Source of the DNA: Streptomyces hokutonensis
Lineage (GTDB): Bacteria; Actinomycetota; Actinomycetes; Streptomycetales; Streptomycetaceae
DNA: 64,000 bases
Assembly (NCBI RefSeq): GCF_000376565.1
Contig: NZ_BARG01000017.1
Span: forward strand, 1 to 64,000
Reading direction: 5' to 3'
The notes beneath the pieces were generated by a model. That model saw only the letters and a list, made by a program, of their open reading frames with translations. It had not been told where the DNA came from and ran no database searches. Position numbers and translations under genes: made by a program. This document shows positions 16,021-24,554 of the stretch, in pieces. Position 1 is the stretch's first letter. Each line of letters begins with the position of its first letter.

Positions 16021-18981
16021 TCAGACCTGCTCCGTGCGCGCGTCGCCGAACCGGCTCCCGGTGCGCCGGCGGGCCATCAGCGTGGCCAGGGCGGTACGCG
16101 AGGAGACCCCGGTCTTGCGGAAGGCGCGGGAGACATGGGTCTCGACGGTACGGCGGCTGACGTAGAGCCGGTCCGCTATGGCCTGGCTGGTGAGCCCCTG
16201 CGCCACCAGTTCGGCTATCTCCAGCTCCCGGGCGGTCAGGGTGGCCAGCCGCTCGGCGAGTTCGGCGCGGTCCGGGGAACCGTACGGAGTCTCGGCGCCG
16301 CCGCCGGGCGGAGGGGTGGCGTCGGCGAGGCCGACCAGGATTCCGCTGCCGCCCGCCTCGGCGAGCCGGCGCCCCCTGAGCCAGGCGCGCGTGCCGTCCC
16401 GGCCATGGCCCGCCGCCGCTTCCAGCGGGGCGCCGAGCAGCAGCGAGTAGGCCTCCCAGAAGACCGCGCCGCAGCGGGCGCTCTCCGCCGCGGCCTCCGC
16501 GAACAGATCCGCCGCCGCTGCCGTGTCCCCCTGAGCCAGCGGCAGATGGGCGGTGCTGCGCAGCGCGGACGCCCGTTGCATCGGCAGCCCCAGTTGCTCC
16601 GCCTCCTTACGCGCCCGCTCGGCCCAGCCGCGGGCCTCCTCGGGCCTGCCCGTCACCAGTGCGGACGTGACCAGGATCTCCAGGTAGAGCGGGCGCATCG
16701 AGGGCTGGATCCGCTGCAGTTCGGGGCCGCCCGCCTGGAGCATCGCGTCCCGGGCGCGGACCGGATCGCCGGCCATGAGCGCGGCCCAACCGAAGATGCA
16801 CCAGGCCGTGGAGGCCCACCAGTCGACCCCCGTACCGGCCGCGGCCACCGCCTCCTCGGCGACGGCGAGAGGGCGCGGATCGCCCGGCGGGCAGCCGGCG
16901 ACGAGTGCCGCGGCCTTGCTCGCCAGTACGACCGCGAGCAACTGGTCGCTGCCGATCCCGCGGGCGATGTCCTCGGCCTGCTCGGCGAGTTCCAGCGCCG
17001 AGGGGATCCGGCAGGTCTGGACCCGGACATGGGACAGGCACAGCAGCAGATGGGGCACGACATAGAGCTGGCCGCTGCGGCGGGCGATGTCGAGGCCGCG
17101 CTCCGTGTGCCGCTCCGCGTCCGGGTAGTGCTCCAGGAATGCCTCCGCCCAGCCGAGCCGGGCCAGTGGTTCGCACAGTGCGGTGAGATCGTTGTCGGGC
17201 AGGGAGTCGACCAGGGCGGCGGCCTGCCGGGCAAGTCCGTGCGCTGCGGTCATGTTGCCCTCGTACGCTTCTCCCAAGGCTGCTACGGCGAGGACGCCCG
17301 CCTCCCCGACCTCGTCCCCCATGGACCGGGCCGCCGCGAGCGCCCCCTCGACCTCCGTGCGCACCTGGGCGTACGAGGTGTCGCTGCCCTGGGGCGCGGC
17401 CGAGCCCAGCTCCAGACCGAGCCGGACGACGTCGGCCGGGGCAGGGTCGCGGGCCAGCTCGCGGCGTAACAGCGCGACTGCCTCGGTGCAGCGCCCCAGA
17501 TGACGCTCCACCAGCGCGCACAGGACGACCGCGCGCACTCTGAGGCCCTGGTTCTCGCCGGAGGCCGGGCCACCGGATGACCGCCGCGGGGTGGCGATCA
17601 GCTCCTGGAGCAGGTCGCGGCTCTCGCGCAGACCACCGCACGCGGCCAGGGCACGGGCCCGCCTCAGGACCAACTCACGGCGCCGGGAGGCGTGTTCGGG
17701 AGTGTGCGGAAGATGGCGGAGTGCCACATCGAGCCAGTGCGCGCAGCTCGCCGGGGCCGTTCGGGCGGTTCGTGCGGCGGCCTCTTCGAGTACGGCCACC
17801 GCCGCCGGGTCCCAGGCGGTCAGCGACTGTTCCACATGGTGGGCCCGCTCGGCGGCGGAGGCGCCCGCGCGGGCCAGTTCCTGCGCGGCGAGCCGATGGA
17901 TCTCGACGCGACTCAAGAAGGGCGTGCTTTCGTGGACGAGGGTTCGCACGACCGGATGCCGCAGGGTCAGCAGGCCCTGCGGGGCGGAGCGCAGCAGGTC
18001 GCGTCGGGTGAGAGCGTGGACGTCGGCGGTGAACGCGGTGCCGGAGCGGCCGGTCACCCGGCTCACCATCGCCGGGGTGGCGTGCTCGCCCAGTACCGCC
18101 ACGGCATCGACGATGCCGCGCCGGGAGGGGGCGAGCACGGTCAGTTCGTCCAGCAGCAGGCTGACGAGCCCGGGCGGCGCCGAGGGCTCGGGCGTCGTAC
18201 GCCCGCGGTGGGCCTGAAGGAGGGTCAGGAAGTAGAACGGATTGCCCTCGCTCGCGGCGTACAGCGCGGCGGTCTCGGCGGGCGGCAGGCCGGGGCCGGC
18301 CAGTTCGGCGCAGTCGCGTGCGCTCAGCGGTCTCAGACCGAGTCTGACGACCGTGCCGGTGTCGAGTTCCCGGGTGAGCCTGGCGGCGAGAGACTCGGGA
18401 CTCTGCCGGTCACGGCGGGTCACGGCCAGGACGACGGGGGCGTGCAGGGGATGGCGTACGAGATGGTCCAGCAGCTCCAGTGACGCCGGGTCCGCCCAAT
18501 GCAGATCGTCGAGGGCCAGCAGCAGCCCCGACGGGGTGGCGAGCCGGGCGAGCAGGACGGCCGCGGACCGGTGCAGTCCGAAACGGTCGACCGCGCCGCC
18601 CCGCTGAAGAAGGGGTGCCACCGCGTCGGTCTCCTGGAAGCCGTCCAGGGCGTGCGGGTCGAGGTGGGCGAGCGCGTCGGTGAACACCTGGAACGGCACC
18701 TGCCGCTCGTACTCCGTGGCTCTGCCGCGCAGTACGGTCATTCCGCGTCGGCGTGCCCGTGCGCAGACCTCGCCGAGCAGCCGACTCTTGCCGATGCCTG
18801 CCTCACCGGTGATGTCGACGAGCCGGGAGCGGCCACTGTCCCCGAACTCCTTGCCCCTCGCCGTTCCACGCGCGTCGCGTGCAGCACGGTCGAGCAGCGC
18901 GTCGAACCGGGCCAGCTCGACGGAACGGCCCAGCAACGGAGCCCCGTTCCCGCTGTCCCCAACTACCCCGTCCGCTCGCAC
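16021..18981 (-). CDS. LuxR-family (LAL-type) ATP-binding transcriptional regulator
   Basis: A 986-aa large LuxR regulator. It has an N-terminal AAA/STAND ATPase with Walker A GEAGIGKSRLL (about 59-69) and a LLALDDLHWADPASLELLD Walker B region, a long helical TPR-like middle, and a C-terminal GerE helix-turn-helix (LTARELEIAELVAQGLTSQA...YVSRRTVETHVSRAFRKTGV). Proteins of this type act as activators of secondary metabolite or sugar genes, with ATP and an inducer controlling oligomerisation. It is the largest gene of the tRNA-bounded element and faces the other genes convergently. It has no obvious biosynthetic cluster beside it, so it may be an orphan regulator. Confidence 0.92.
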   Translation of the reverse strand: MRADGVVGDSGNGAPLLGRSVELARFDALLDRAARDARGTARGKEFGDSGRSRLVDITGEAGIGKSRLLGEVCARARRRGMTVLRGRATEYERQVPFQVFTDALAHLDPHALDGFQETDAVAPLLQRGGAVDRFGLHRSAAVLLARLATPSGLLLALDDLHWADPASLELLDHLVRHPLHAPVVLAVTRRDRQSPESLAARLTRELDTGTVVRLGLRPLSARDCAELAGPGLPPAETAALYAASEGNPFYFLTLLQAHRGRTTPEPSAPPGLVSLLLDELTVLAPSRRGIVDAVAVLGEHATPAMVSRVTGRSGTAFTADVHALTRRDLLRSAPQGLLTLRHPVVRTLVHESTPFLSRVEIHRLAAQELARAGASAAERAHHVEQSLTAWDPAAVAVLEEAAARTARTAPASCAHWLDVALRHLPHTPEHASRRRELVLRRARALAACGGLRESRDLLQELIATPRRSSGGPASGENQGLRVRAVVLCALVERHLGRCTEAVALLRRELARDPAPADVVRLGLELGSAAPQGSDTSYAQVRTEVEGALAAARSMGDEVGEAGVLAVAALGEAYEGNMTAAHGLARQAAALVDSLPDNDLTALCEPLARLGWAEAFLEHYPDAERHTERGLDIARRSGQLYVVPHLLLCLSHVRVQTCRIPSALELAEQAEDIARGIGSDQLLAVVLASKAAALVAGCPPGDPRPLAVAEEAVAAAGTGVDWWASTAWCIFGWAALMAGDPVRARDAMLQAGGPELQRIQPSMRPLYLEILVTSALVTGRPEEARGWAERARKEAEQLGLPMQRASALRSTAHLPLAQGDTAAAADLFAEAAAESARCGAVFWEAYSLLLGAPLEAAAGHGRDGTRAWLRGRRLAEAGGSGILVGLADATPPPGGGAETPYGSPDRAELAERLATLTARELEIAELVAQGLTSQAIADRLYVSRRTVETHVSRAFRKTGVSSRTALATLMARRRTGSRFGDARTEQV

Positions 18982-19328
18982 AGTTGCCCCCCTGTCTTTA
19001 CATTCCCCTCACATATCATTCTCTCCCGGTGATCGTCGTAACCGCCGCTTCGGTGAACCGGGACGGACGGATCTCACAGGGCGAGAGACTCTGCACACAG
19101 GAAAGGAACTCCGCTGTGCGAGGGTTCCATCCTCTTGGCTGAACTGGGCGCACGCGGCTGTTGCTGTGGTTGGCGTCCAACTCACCGACCTCCAAGGGTC
19201 ATTGAGGGGCCACAAAGACAGGAACACATCGACAAGCACCACACAGGACTGACACGGATCAGTACGTCTGACCTGGGAAAACGGCAAAGATGAGCATTGA
19301 TCGACAAGGGTCGCCAAGATCCTCAAAG
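18982..19328. other. Intergenic space at the right end of the element
   Basis: About 350 bp between the LuxR start and the right att site. It must hold the LuxR promoter. No gene, and in particular no integrase, can be read on either strand. Confidence 0.6.
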
Positions 19329-19375
19329 GACTCATAATCCGTCGGCCGTGGGTTCGAGTCCCACCCGCCCCACCA
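19329..19375 (+). repeat. Right attachment site (47-bp tRNA 3'-end repeat)
   Basis: Perfect copy of 12395-12441 without the 5' half of the tRNA, so it cannot encode a functional tRNA. It marks the right boundary of the element. The 330 bp that follow, up to the vapB gene, contain no recognisable gene. Confidence 0.9.
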
Positions 19376-19664
19376 CTCGCTACGCGAGCAGAATCGATCT
19401 GACCGGCAACTTCGCTGGAGGGTCGGGCGAGTTGAGGGTCCTGGCGACCTTGTCGCGATCAGGATTTCATGATCGTCTGGATGGATTCTGGACGTCGATT
19501 CCGGTCAAGTCGGGTATGGCGCCTATGGGGTAGTTCGTGTCGGCGTTGAGCAGGCCTCCGCCGACTCGTCCCGTGGCGGGAAGCGGCCCATGGGAACGCC
19601 CCGACATCCAGTGCGCTTCCCTCGCGTGGTCTGTTTGTGATCGATGGCTGCGCCCAATGTTGGT

Positions 19665-19672
19665 GATATATC
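19665..19672. promoter_or_regulatory. AT-rich palindrome upstream of vapBC
   Basis: GATATATC at 19665-19672 is a perfect 8-bp palindrome in an unusually AT-rich patch about 36 nt before the vapB start. VapBC complexes usually repress their own promoter through such dyads; that it is the operator is inference. Confidence 0.35.
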
Positions 19673-19707
19673 TTGGGTACATACATCGTGGATGTTGGAG
19701 GTGTCCG

Positions 19708-19941
19708 ATGTCCGTCACGCAGATTGATCTCGACGACGAGGCGCTGGCCGAGGCCATGCGGCTCATGGGTGTCACGACGAAGAAGGAGACCGTCAACACG
19801 GCCCTTCGGGACTACGTGGCGCGGATCAAACGGCTTGAGGCCGCGGAGAAGCTGGCCGCGCGGGGTGCGCGTGGCGAGTTCGAGCAGGCCGCGGCGGCGC
19901 ATGACGCGGAGAAGCGTGCGCGACGCGAGGCCTTCGAGTGA
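19708..19941 (+). CDS. vapB: Type II antitoxin, VapB family
   Basis: A 77-aa protein beginning MSVTQIDLDDEALAEAMRLM, the ribbon-helix-helix pattern of VapB antitoxins, followed by a TKKETVNTALRDYVARIKR helix and an acidic/Ala-rich tail that would wrap around the toxin. The ATG at 19708 has GGAGG six bases upstream. Its stop overlaps the toxin start by 4 bases (GTGA), the usual coupled arrangement. It neutralises the PIN-domain RNase encoded next and probably represses the operon. The pair sits 330 bp outside the right att site, a common place for stability modules. Confidence 0.9.
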   Translation: MSVTQIDLDDEALAEAMRLMGVTTKKETVNTALRDYVARIKRLEAAEKLAARGARGEFEQAAAAHDAEKRARREAFE

Positions 19942-20345
19942 TCACGTATCTGGTGGACACCTCGGCTCTGTGGCACCTGTTTCGCACCCCAGGTGCATTG
20001 CAGCCCTGGGAGGGACACATTGCCGCCGGGGTGTTCCACCTCTGCGAGCCGACACGGGCCGAATTTCTCTACTCGGCAACCAGCCCGTCCCATCGGGATG
20101 AGCTCGCAGAGGAACTGGACGCGCTCTGTTTGCTCTCCCCGGTTCCGAAGAACGCCTGGCGTTGGGTCGACACCGCCCAGTACAAACTGACCCAGCGGGG
20201 CCAGCACCGCGCCGCTGGAGCGATCGACCTGTTGGTGTGTGCGACAGCTGTGCACCATGGGCACACTGTCCTCCACGTGGACAACGACTTCGCGACGGTG
20301 GCCGGAGCTCTCAAGGACGTCCAGCAGCGGGACGTACGAGCCTGA
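19938..20345 (+). CDS. vapC: Type II toxin, VapC family PIN-domain ribonuclease
   Basis: A 135-aa PIN-domain protein. The acidic residues expected of the Mg-dependent RNase site are visible: D in MITYLVDTSALWHL, E in CEPTRAEFLYS, and the D pair in GAIDLLVCATAVHHG and LHVDNDFATVA. VapC toxins cleave tRNA or rRNA and arrest growth until re-inhibited by VapB. It starts with GTG overlapping the antitoxin stop. The length is normal and no frameshift is seen, so the pair is probably functional. Confidence 0.92.
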   Translation: MITYLVDTSALWHLFRTPGALQPWEGHIAAGVFHLCEPTRAEFLYSATSPSHRDELAEELDALCLLSPVPKNAWRWVDTAQYKLTQRGQHRAAGAIDLLVCATAVHHGHTVLHVDNDFATVAGALKDVQQRDVRA

Positions 20346-20359
20346 TCTTTCGGAGCCGT

Positions 20360-20539
20360 TCACGCTGTCGGTTTGTTGGCCTCTTGATGATCGATCCCCA
20401 AGTCACTGCCCACCTGGGCGGTGGACTTTCCGTGCGCTTCACCGATGGCGCTCAGCGTCGGGTCGCCGAAGATGTTGTTGCGGCCCTCGGCCGGCGGGCC
20501 CCACGCCTCGATCTGCACGCCGCGCTCGGCCATGAGGGC
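20360..20539 (-). pseudogene. Aldo/keto reductase internal fragment
   Basis: Reading leftward, [20 protein letters not shown] and [21 protein letters not shown] match the C-terminal half of an aldo/keto reductase closely resembling the one at 24555 ([17 protein letters not shown]...[11 protein letters not shown]). The N-terminal half is missing at about 20540, and the expected VLRWLVQRG continuation is replaced by unrelated residues ending at a stop. It meets a second, oppositely oriented reductase fragment. Confidence 0.7.
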
Positions 20540-20552
20540 CTGGTCGTCGGCC

Positions 20553-20777
20553 ATCGTCGACGCCGTCCAGAAGATCGCCGACGCGCACGGTGTCCCGATG
20601 GCCCAGGTCGCGCTGGCCTGGGTGCTGAAGAACCCCGTCGTGTCCGCGCCCATCGTGGGCGCCACCAAGACCCACCACCTCACCGACGCCGTCGCCGCGC
20701 TCGACCTCACGCTCACCGACGACGAGATCGCCGCGCTGGAGGACCCGTACACCCCGCGCCTGCCCACCTACTTCTGA
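20553..20777 (+). pseudogene. Aldo/keto reductase C-terminal fragment
   Basis: The last 75 codons ([60 protein letters not shown]) are the C-terminal end of a reductase of a different aldo/keto subfamily, with the NADP-binding APIVGATK segment. The N-terminal three quarters are missing. The fragment abuts the inverted fragment at 20360-20539, marking a rearrangement junction near 20545. Confidence 0.7.
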
Positions 20778-20878
20778 TCGGTCGGCCAATGGCCTGCCTG
20801 CGGGCCCCACTTCCCCTGCCTCACAGCGATCCCCGTCGTCGGCCGGGACGGCGAGGCCGACCCGCTCGGTGTCGATGC

Positions 20879-22270
20879 TCACCGGCTCGTCGTCGGCCTG
20901 AGCAGCAGTCCGCCGGCCGTGGCGGTCGCCGCCAGCAGTGCCGCGCCGATGAACAGGCTGACGCGCATGCCGTGCAGGAAGTCGGCCCGGTCGGCGATGA
21001 GGGCGCCGAAGACGGCGACGGCGAGGGCCCCGCCGAACTGGCGGGAGGTGTTGAGGACGCCGCTGGCCAGGCCCGCCTGCTCCGGGCGCACGCTCTCCAG
21101 CATCAGTCCGGTCATCGCGGGTACGGCGAGGGCGCCGCCGAGGGAGACCGGGATCATCAGGACCGTGACCAGCCGGACGGGGGTGGTTCCGGGCAGGAAG
21201 AACAGGAGCAGCAGGCCCGCCGCCATGATCCACATTCCGGTGGTCATGACGAGCCGGGCGCCGAACTTCCGTACCAGTCGGGCGGTTTGGAGGGCCACGA
21301 CGCCGGTCAGCAGCGTCATCGGCAGGAACGCGACGCCGGTGGCGAGCGCGGACAGGCCGCGCAGTTGCTGGAAGTAGAGGCTGAGCAGGAACGTCAGGCC
21401 GTAGAAGCCGATGTTGAGGGTGAACCCGGCCAGCAGGGTGACGGTCACCGGGCGGGAGCGGAAGAAGGTGAGCGGCAGCATCGGGTGACGGCCGCGGGCC
21501 TGGGAGCGCAGGAACACCGCGAGCGCCAGTGCCGACAGCGCCGAGGCGGCGATCACCGGGGTGTCGCGGAAGCCGTACTCGCCGCCCTCGATCAGCGCGT
21601 ACGTCAGACCGCCCATCGCCAGGACCGCGCTGATCTGCCCCGTCCAGTCGAAGGGCACGGGCCGTCGTGGGGAGCGGGCGACGCGGGTGAGCAGTCCCAG
21701 GGCGACGGCGCCGACCGGCAGGTTGATGAAGAAGATCCACCGCCAGTCCACGGCGCTCAGCGCACCGCCGAGCAGCGGTCCCGCAGCCGAGCCGACCGAG
21801 CCGCCCAGCGCCCAGAACCCGAGGACACGGGCGCGTTGGGCGGTGTCCGGGTACGCCTCGCGGATCAGGGCGAGGGTCGCGGGCATCATGACCGCCGCGC
21901 CCGCGCCCTGCACCAGGCGGGCCGCGACCAGGACGGGCAGCGTGGGCGCCAGGCCGCCGGCCGCCGAGGCGATCAGGAACAGCCCCATGCCCACGCCGAA
22001 CGCCTGCCGGGCGCCGATCCGGTCCGAGACGGACCCGGCGGACAGCAGCAGCGCGGCGAGCACCAGGGTGTAGCCGTCGACGACCCACTGCAGCCCGGTC
22101 ATACCGCCGCCGAGGTCGGCGCCGACGGTGGGCAGGGCCACGCTGACGATCAGCGCGTCCAGGGTGATGACGAAGAAGCCGAGCAGTGCGGCACCGAGCG
22201 CGAAAGCGGGGGCGGTTGTCCTGCCGCCGCCGGGCGGAGCGGTGGCAATGGGCGCCTGCGTGCTGGTCAT
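20879..22270 (-). CDS. MFS transporter, DHA2 (EmrB/QacA-like) family
   Basis: A 463-aa, 14-helix proton-coupled drug exporter. The helix-2/3 motif A (GSVSDRIGARQAFGVGMGLF), the LVAARLVQGAGAAVMMPATL motif C-type segment and the RWIFFINLPVG motif between helices 5 and 6 are typical of DHA2 members. It is transcribed divergently from the aldo/keto reductase at 22428, and the shared 157-bp intergenic region holds a 27-bp repeat also found at 25574, so export and carbonyl reduction may respond to the same signal. The substrate is unknown; a toxic small molecule is likely. Confidence 0.9.
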   Translation of the reverse strand: MTSTQAPIATAPPGGGRTTAPAFALGAALLGFFVITLDALIVSVALPTVGADLGGGMTGLQWVVDGYTLVLAALLLSAGSVSDRIGARQAFGVGMGLFLIASAAGGLAPTLPVLVAARLVQGAGAAVMMPATLALIREAYPDTAQRARVLGFWALGGSVGSAAGPLLGGALSAVDWRWIFFINLPVGAVALGLLTRVARSPRRPVPFDWTGQISAVLAMGGLTYALIEGGEYGFRDTPVIAASALSALALAVFLRSQARGRHPMLPLTFFRSRPVTVTLLAGFTLNIGFYGLTFLLSLYFQQLRGLSALATGVAFLPMTLLTGVVALQTARLVRKFGARLVMTTGMWIMAAGLLLLFFLPGTTPVRLVTVLMIPVSLGGALAVPAMTGLMLESVRPEQAGLASGVLNTSRQFGGALAVAVFGALIADRADFLHGMRVSLFIGAALLAATATAGGLLLRPTTSR

Positions 22271-22361
22271 CGGGACTCTCCTGGTGACGTGATCCTTCGA
22301 GCTCTCAGCGTGCGAGCGGACCCTCGGGCGTACCAGGCCGGGTTGTGCGGGGGTGTGGGAT

Positions 22362-22388
22362 GCGAGGTAGTGACAGGGCCCCTCAGAT
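22362..22388. promoter_or_regulatory. Shared operator-like repeat, copy 1 (MFS / aldo-keto reductase divergon)
   Basis: A 27-bp segment matching 25574-25600 at 24 positions, with the 17-bp core AGTGACAGGGCCCCTCA (22369-22385) identical. The core is a partial dyad (TGAnnGG-G-CCnnTCA). It ends 43 nt before the ATG at 22428, and the copy at 25574 ends 43 nt before the ATG at 25640. If both transcripts are leaderless, the site is centred near -51, where an activator would bind. Confidence 0.6.
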
Positions 22389-22415
22389 GAGATGCGGGGG
22401 CGTCGGACGCCTGCC

Positions 22416-22427
22416 TATCGTCGAAAC
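22416..22427 (+). promoter_or_regulatory. Putative leaderless -10 box of the 22428 reductase
   Basis: TATCGT at 22416-22421 is followed by CGAAAC and then the ATG at 22428, almost the same string as before dgt (TACTGT CGAAGC ATG). There is no Shine-Dalgarno sequence. Confidence 0.45.
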
Positions 22428-23309
22428 ATGTCCCCCCTCACGATCACTCTCAGCAACGGTGTGGAGATGCCCGCTCTCGGGCTCGGCGTCTTCCAGACAC
22501 CGCCCGATGTCACGACCGCCTCGGTCGAGGAGGCCCTGCGCGTCGGCTACCGCCACATCGACACGGCCGCCGCCTACGGCAACGAGCGGGAGGTCGGCGA
22601 CGGCATCCGCCGCTCCGGCCTCGCCCGTGACGAGGTGTTCGTCGAGACGAAGCTGTGGATCAGCGACTACGGCTACGACAGCGCGCTGCACGCCTTCGGC
22701 AAGAGCGTGGGCAAGCTCGGCGTCGACCAGCTCGACCTGCTGCTGCTCCACCATCCCCTGCCCTCCGCCTTCGAGCGCACCCTCGACGCCTACCGCGCGC
22801 TGGAGAAGCTGCTCGCCGACGGCCGGGTACGGGCCGTCGGCGTCAGCAACTTCATGCCCGAGCACCTGGAGCGGCTGCTGGCCGAGACGTCCGCCGTGCC
22901 CGTGGTCAACCAGATCGAGGTCCACCCCTACTTCCAGCAGACCGCGTTGCAGCGCCTGCACGGCCGGCACGGCATCCTGACCCAGGCGTGGTCGCCCATC
23001 GGCGGCATCACCTCCTACCGGGGCGGCGAGAAGCGGACCTTCGACGACCCCGTCCTGCTGGAGATCGCCGGGCAGCACGGCAAGTCGGCCGCGCAGGTCA
23101 TGCTGCGCTGGCATCTCCAGGAGGGCCGCTCCGCGATCCCGAAGTCGGTCCAACCCGCCCGTATCGCCGAGAACTTCGACGTCTTCGACTTCGAGCTGAC
23201 CAGCGAGCAGCTCGCCGCGATCGACGCGCTCGACACCGGCGTACGCGGCGGACCGGAGCCGGACGCCATCACGCTCGAGGCCTACGGCGTCGAGATCCCC
23301 GAGGCGTGA
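22428..23309 (+). CDS. Aldo/keto reductase
   Basis: A 293-aa NADPH-dependent (beta/alpha)8 reductase of the 2,5-diketo-gluconate reductase-like group. The catalytic tetrad is present: D45 and Y50 in [16 protein letters not shown]75 in VETKLW, and His108/109 in LLLLHHPLP. The cofactor-binding [20 protein letters not shown] motif is near the C-terminus. The ATG at 22428 begins the conserved [20 protein letters not shown] and lacks a ribosome site but has a -10 box 6 nt upstream. It is followed by an NmrA-type reductase (85-nt gap). The likely role is reduction of reactive aldehydes or ketones under control of the shared operator at 22362. Confidence 0.92.
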   Translation: MSPLTITLSNGVEMPALGLGVFQTPPDVTTASVEEALRVGYRHIDTAAAYGNEREVGDGIRRSGLARDEVFVETKLWISDYGYDSALHAFGKSVGKLGVDQLDLLLLHHPLPSAFERTLDAYRALEKLLADGRVRAVGVSNFMPEHLERLLAETSAVPVVNQIEVHPYFQQTALQRLHGRHGILTQAWSPIGGITSYRGGEKRTFDDPVLLEIAGQHGKSAAQVMLRWHLQEGRSAIPKSVQPARIAENFDVFDFELTSEQLAAIDALDTGVRGGPEPDAITLEAYGVEIPEA

Positions 23310-23393
23310 AGTCGCTGCGCCGACGCCTTCGCTCAGCACATCGACGTATCGCTGACTCCGCCTCTGTCCTCACGTCACGGAAGAGCCCCCGTC

Positions 23394-24224
23394 ATGACCC
23401 GCACCACCCCTCTGACCGCCCTGGTCGTCGGCGCCACCGGCAGCGTCGGCACCCTCGTCGTCGCCGAAGCCCTCCGACAGGGCCACCAGGTGAAAGCCCT
23501 CGTCCGCGACCTCGGGCGCGCCAGGACCGAGCTGCCTCAGGCCGCTTGGCTCGTCACCGGGGACCTCACCGATGCCTGCACCCTCAAGGAGGCCGTCGAC
23601 GGCATCGACGCCGTGGTCTTCACCCACGGCTCCCACGGCGGGCCCGGCCAGGCGGAACGCATCGACTACGGGGCCGTCCGCAACACCCTTGCGGCACTGG
23701 GCGACCAGTCGGCCCGGATCTCGCTGATGACCGCGATCGGCGTCACGGGCCGCCCAAGGAACACCGACGGCACGGTCCGCGACGACATGATCACCGACGC
23801 CCACGCGTGGAAGCGCCGCGGGGAACGCCTGGTCCGCGCCAGTGGGCGCCCGTACACGATCGTCCGCCCCGGCTGGTTCGACTACAACGCTCCCGGCCAG
23901 CTCGCCCTGACGATGCTTCAGGGCGACACCCGGCACGCCGGCAGCCCCAGCGACGGAGTCATCGCCCGTCGGCAGATCGCCCAGGTCCTCGTCTCCGCGC
24001 TCACCTCGCCCGAGGCCGATCACAAGACCCTCGAACTCGTCGCCGAGCACGGTCCCGCCCACTCCGACCTCGACCCGCTGTTCGCCGGCCTCACCGCCGA
24101 CGTGCCCGGCTCCCTCGACGCCGCCCTGGACAGCGCCAACATGCCGCTCGACGCCGAACCCACAGCCGTACGGCAGGACTTGGAAGCCGTCCGGCACGCC
24201 AACCATTCTTGGGAACGCCCATGA
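23394..24224 (+). CDS. NAD(P)-binding protein, NmrA/atypical SDR family
   Basis: A 276-aa Rossmann protein with the atypical SDR motif [20 protein letters not shown] (GxxGxxG, residues about 11-30), the [20 protein letters not shown] segment that senses the second nucleotide part, and the [13 protein letters not shown] motif of the NmrA/NAD(P)H-binding class. The classic YxxxK pair is absent, consistent with a redox-sensing or atypical reductase. It follows the aldo/keto reductase, and its last 4 bases overlap the start of the SDR fragment (ATGA at 24221), so the three were once one operon. Confidence 0.87.
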   Translation: MTRTTPLTALVVGATGSVGTLVVAEALRQGHQVKALVRDLGRARTELPQAAWLVTGDLTDACTLKEAVDGIDAVVFTHGSHGGPGQAERIDYGAVRNTLAALGDQSARISLMTAIGVTGRPRNTDGTVRDDMITDAHAWKRRGERLVRASGRPYTIVRPGWFDYNAPGQLALTMLQGDTRHAGSPSDGVIARRQIAQVLVSALTSPEADHKTLELVAEHGPAHSDLDPLFAGLTADVPGSLDAALDSANMPLDAEPTAVRQDLEAVRHANHSWERP

Positions 24225-24439
24225 CGGAGAACATCAGCGGCAAAGTCGTCGTCATCACCGGTGCCAGCAGCGGACTCGGCGCGGCGACTGCCCGGCACCT
24301 GACCGCACGCGGTGCCAAGGTCGTGCTCGGCGCCCGCCGACTGGAGCGGCTGGAGGAACTCGCCGACGGTGCGGGCACCCGGGGCGGGTGTGCCGGACCG
24401 CTCGGCGGACTCGGACTCGGTTTCGTCCGCACGCGGTGA
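24221..24439 (+). pseudogene. Truncated short-chain dehydrogenase (5' fragment)
   Basis: [20 protein letters not shown] and the following [20 protein letters not shown] are the first 48 residues of a classical SDR, with the TGxxxGxG cofactor motif. Homology stops near 24370 after [10 protein letters not shown]; the frame then reads unrelated sequence to a stop at 24439. The catalytic Ser-Tyr-Lys region is gone. The breakpoint coincides with the truncated end of the inverted exported-protein fragment next to it. Confidence 0.8.
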
Positions 24440-24541
24440 GGCGGGGGAGGCGGAACAAGGGCCGATCGCGGCACCCGCCGTCATGACCGTTCCTCCTGTG
24501 AGCAGGCCGCGGAGCACTGTGCGGCGAGGGGGACGACTCAT
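24375..24541 (-). pseudogene. Truncated Tat-exported protein (5' fragment)
   Basis: Reading leftward, MSRPPRRTVLRGLLTGGTVM followed by [16 protein letters not shown] is a good twin-arginine signal peptide (RR at residues 6-7), then an acidic linker and GARTVGEFL before the sequence collides with the SDR fragment at about 24370. The mature domain is lost, so the enzyme cannot be named. It starts 13 bp after the stop of the reductase at 24555 on the same strand, so the two probably formed an operon. Confidence 0.6.
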
Positions 24542-24554
24542 CGCTGGGGCGCAC

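Larger units (their letters stand above)
12395..19375. mobile_element. tRNA-integrated genomic element, integrase not visible
   Basis: About 7.0 kb lies between the two 47-bp copies of the tRNA 3' end. The content is a broken P450, a membrane protein, a lipoprotein, a secreted protein and a 986-aa LuxR regulator. No tyrosine or serine integrase, excisionase, Rep or Tra gene can be recognised in the interval, whereas actinobacterial integrative elements normally carry int beside one att site. It is therefore either a decayed element that has lost its recombination module or a passenger mobilised in trans. Confidence 0.65.

Noticed and set aside
12015..19372. CRISPR array as an explanation for the tRNA-region repeats
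   Set aside because: The repeats are tRNA bodies and att sites, not regularly spaced, and no cas gene is present.
19297..19533. Short frame running across the right att site
   Set aside because: It reads through tRNA-derived sequence and has no start signal or similarity.
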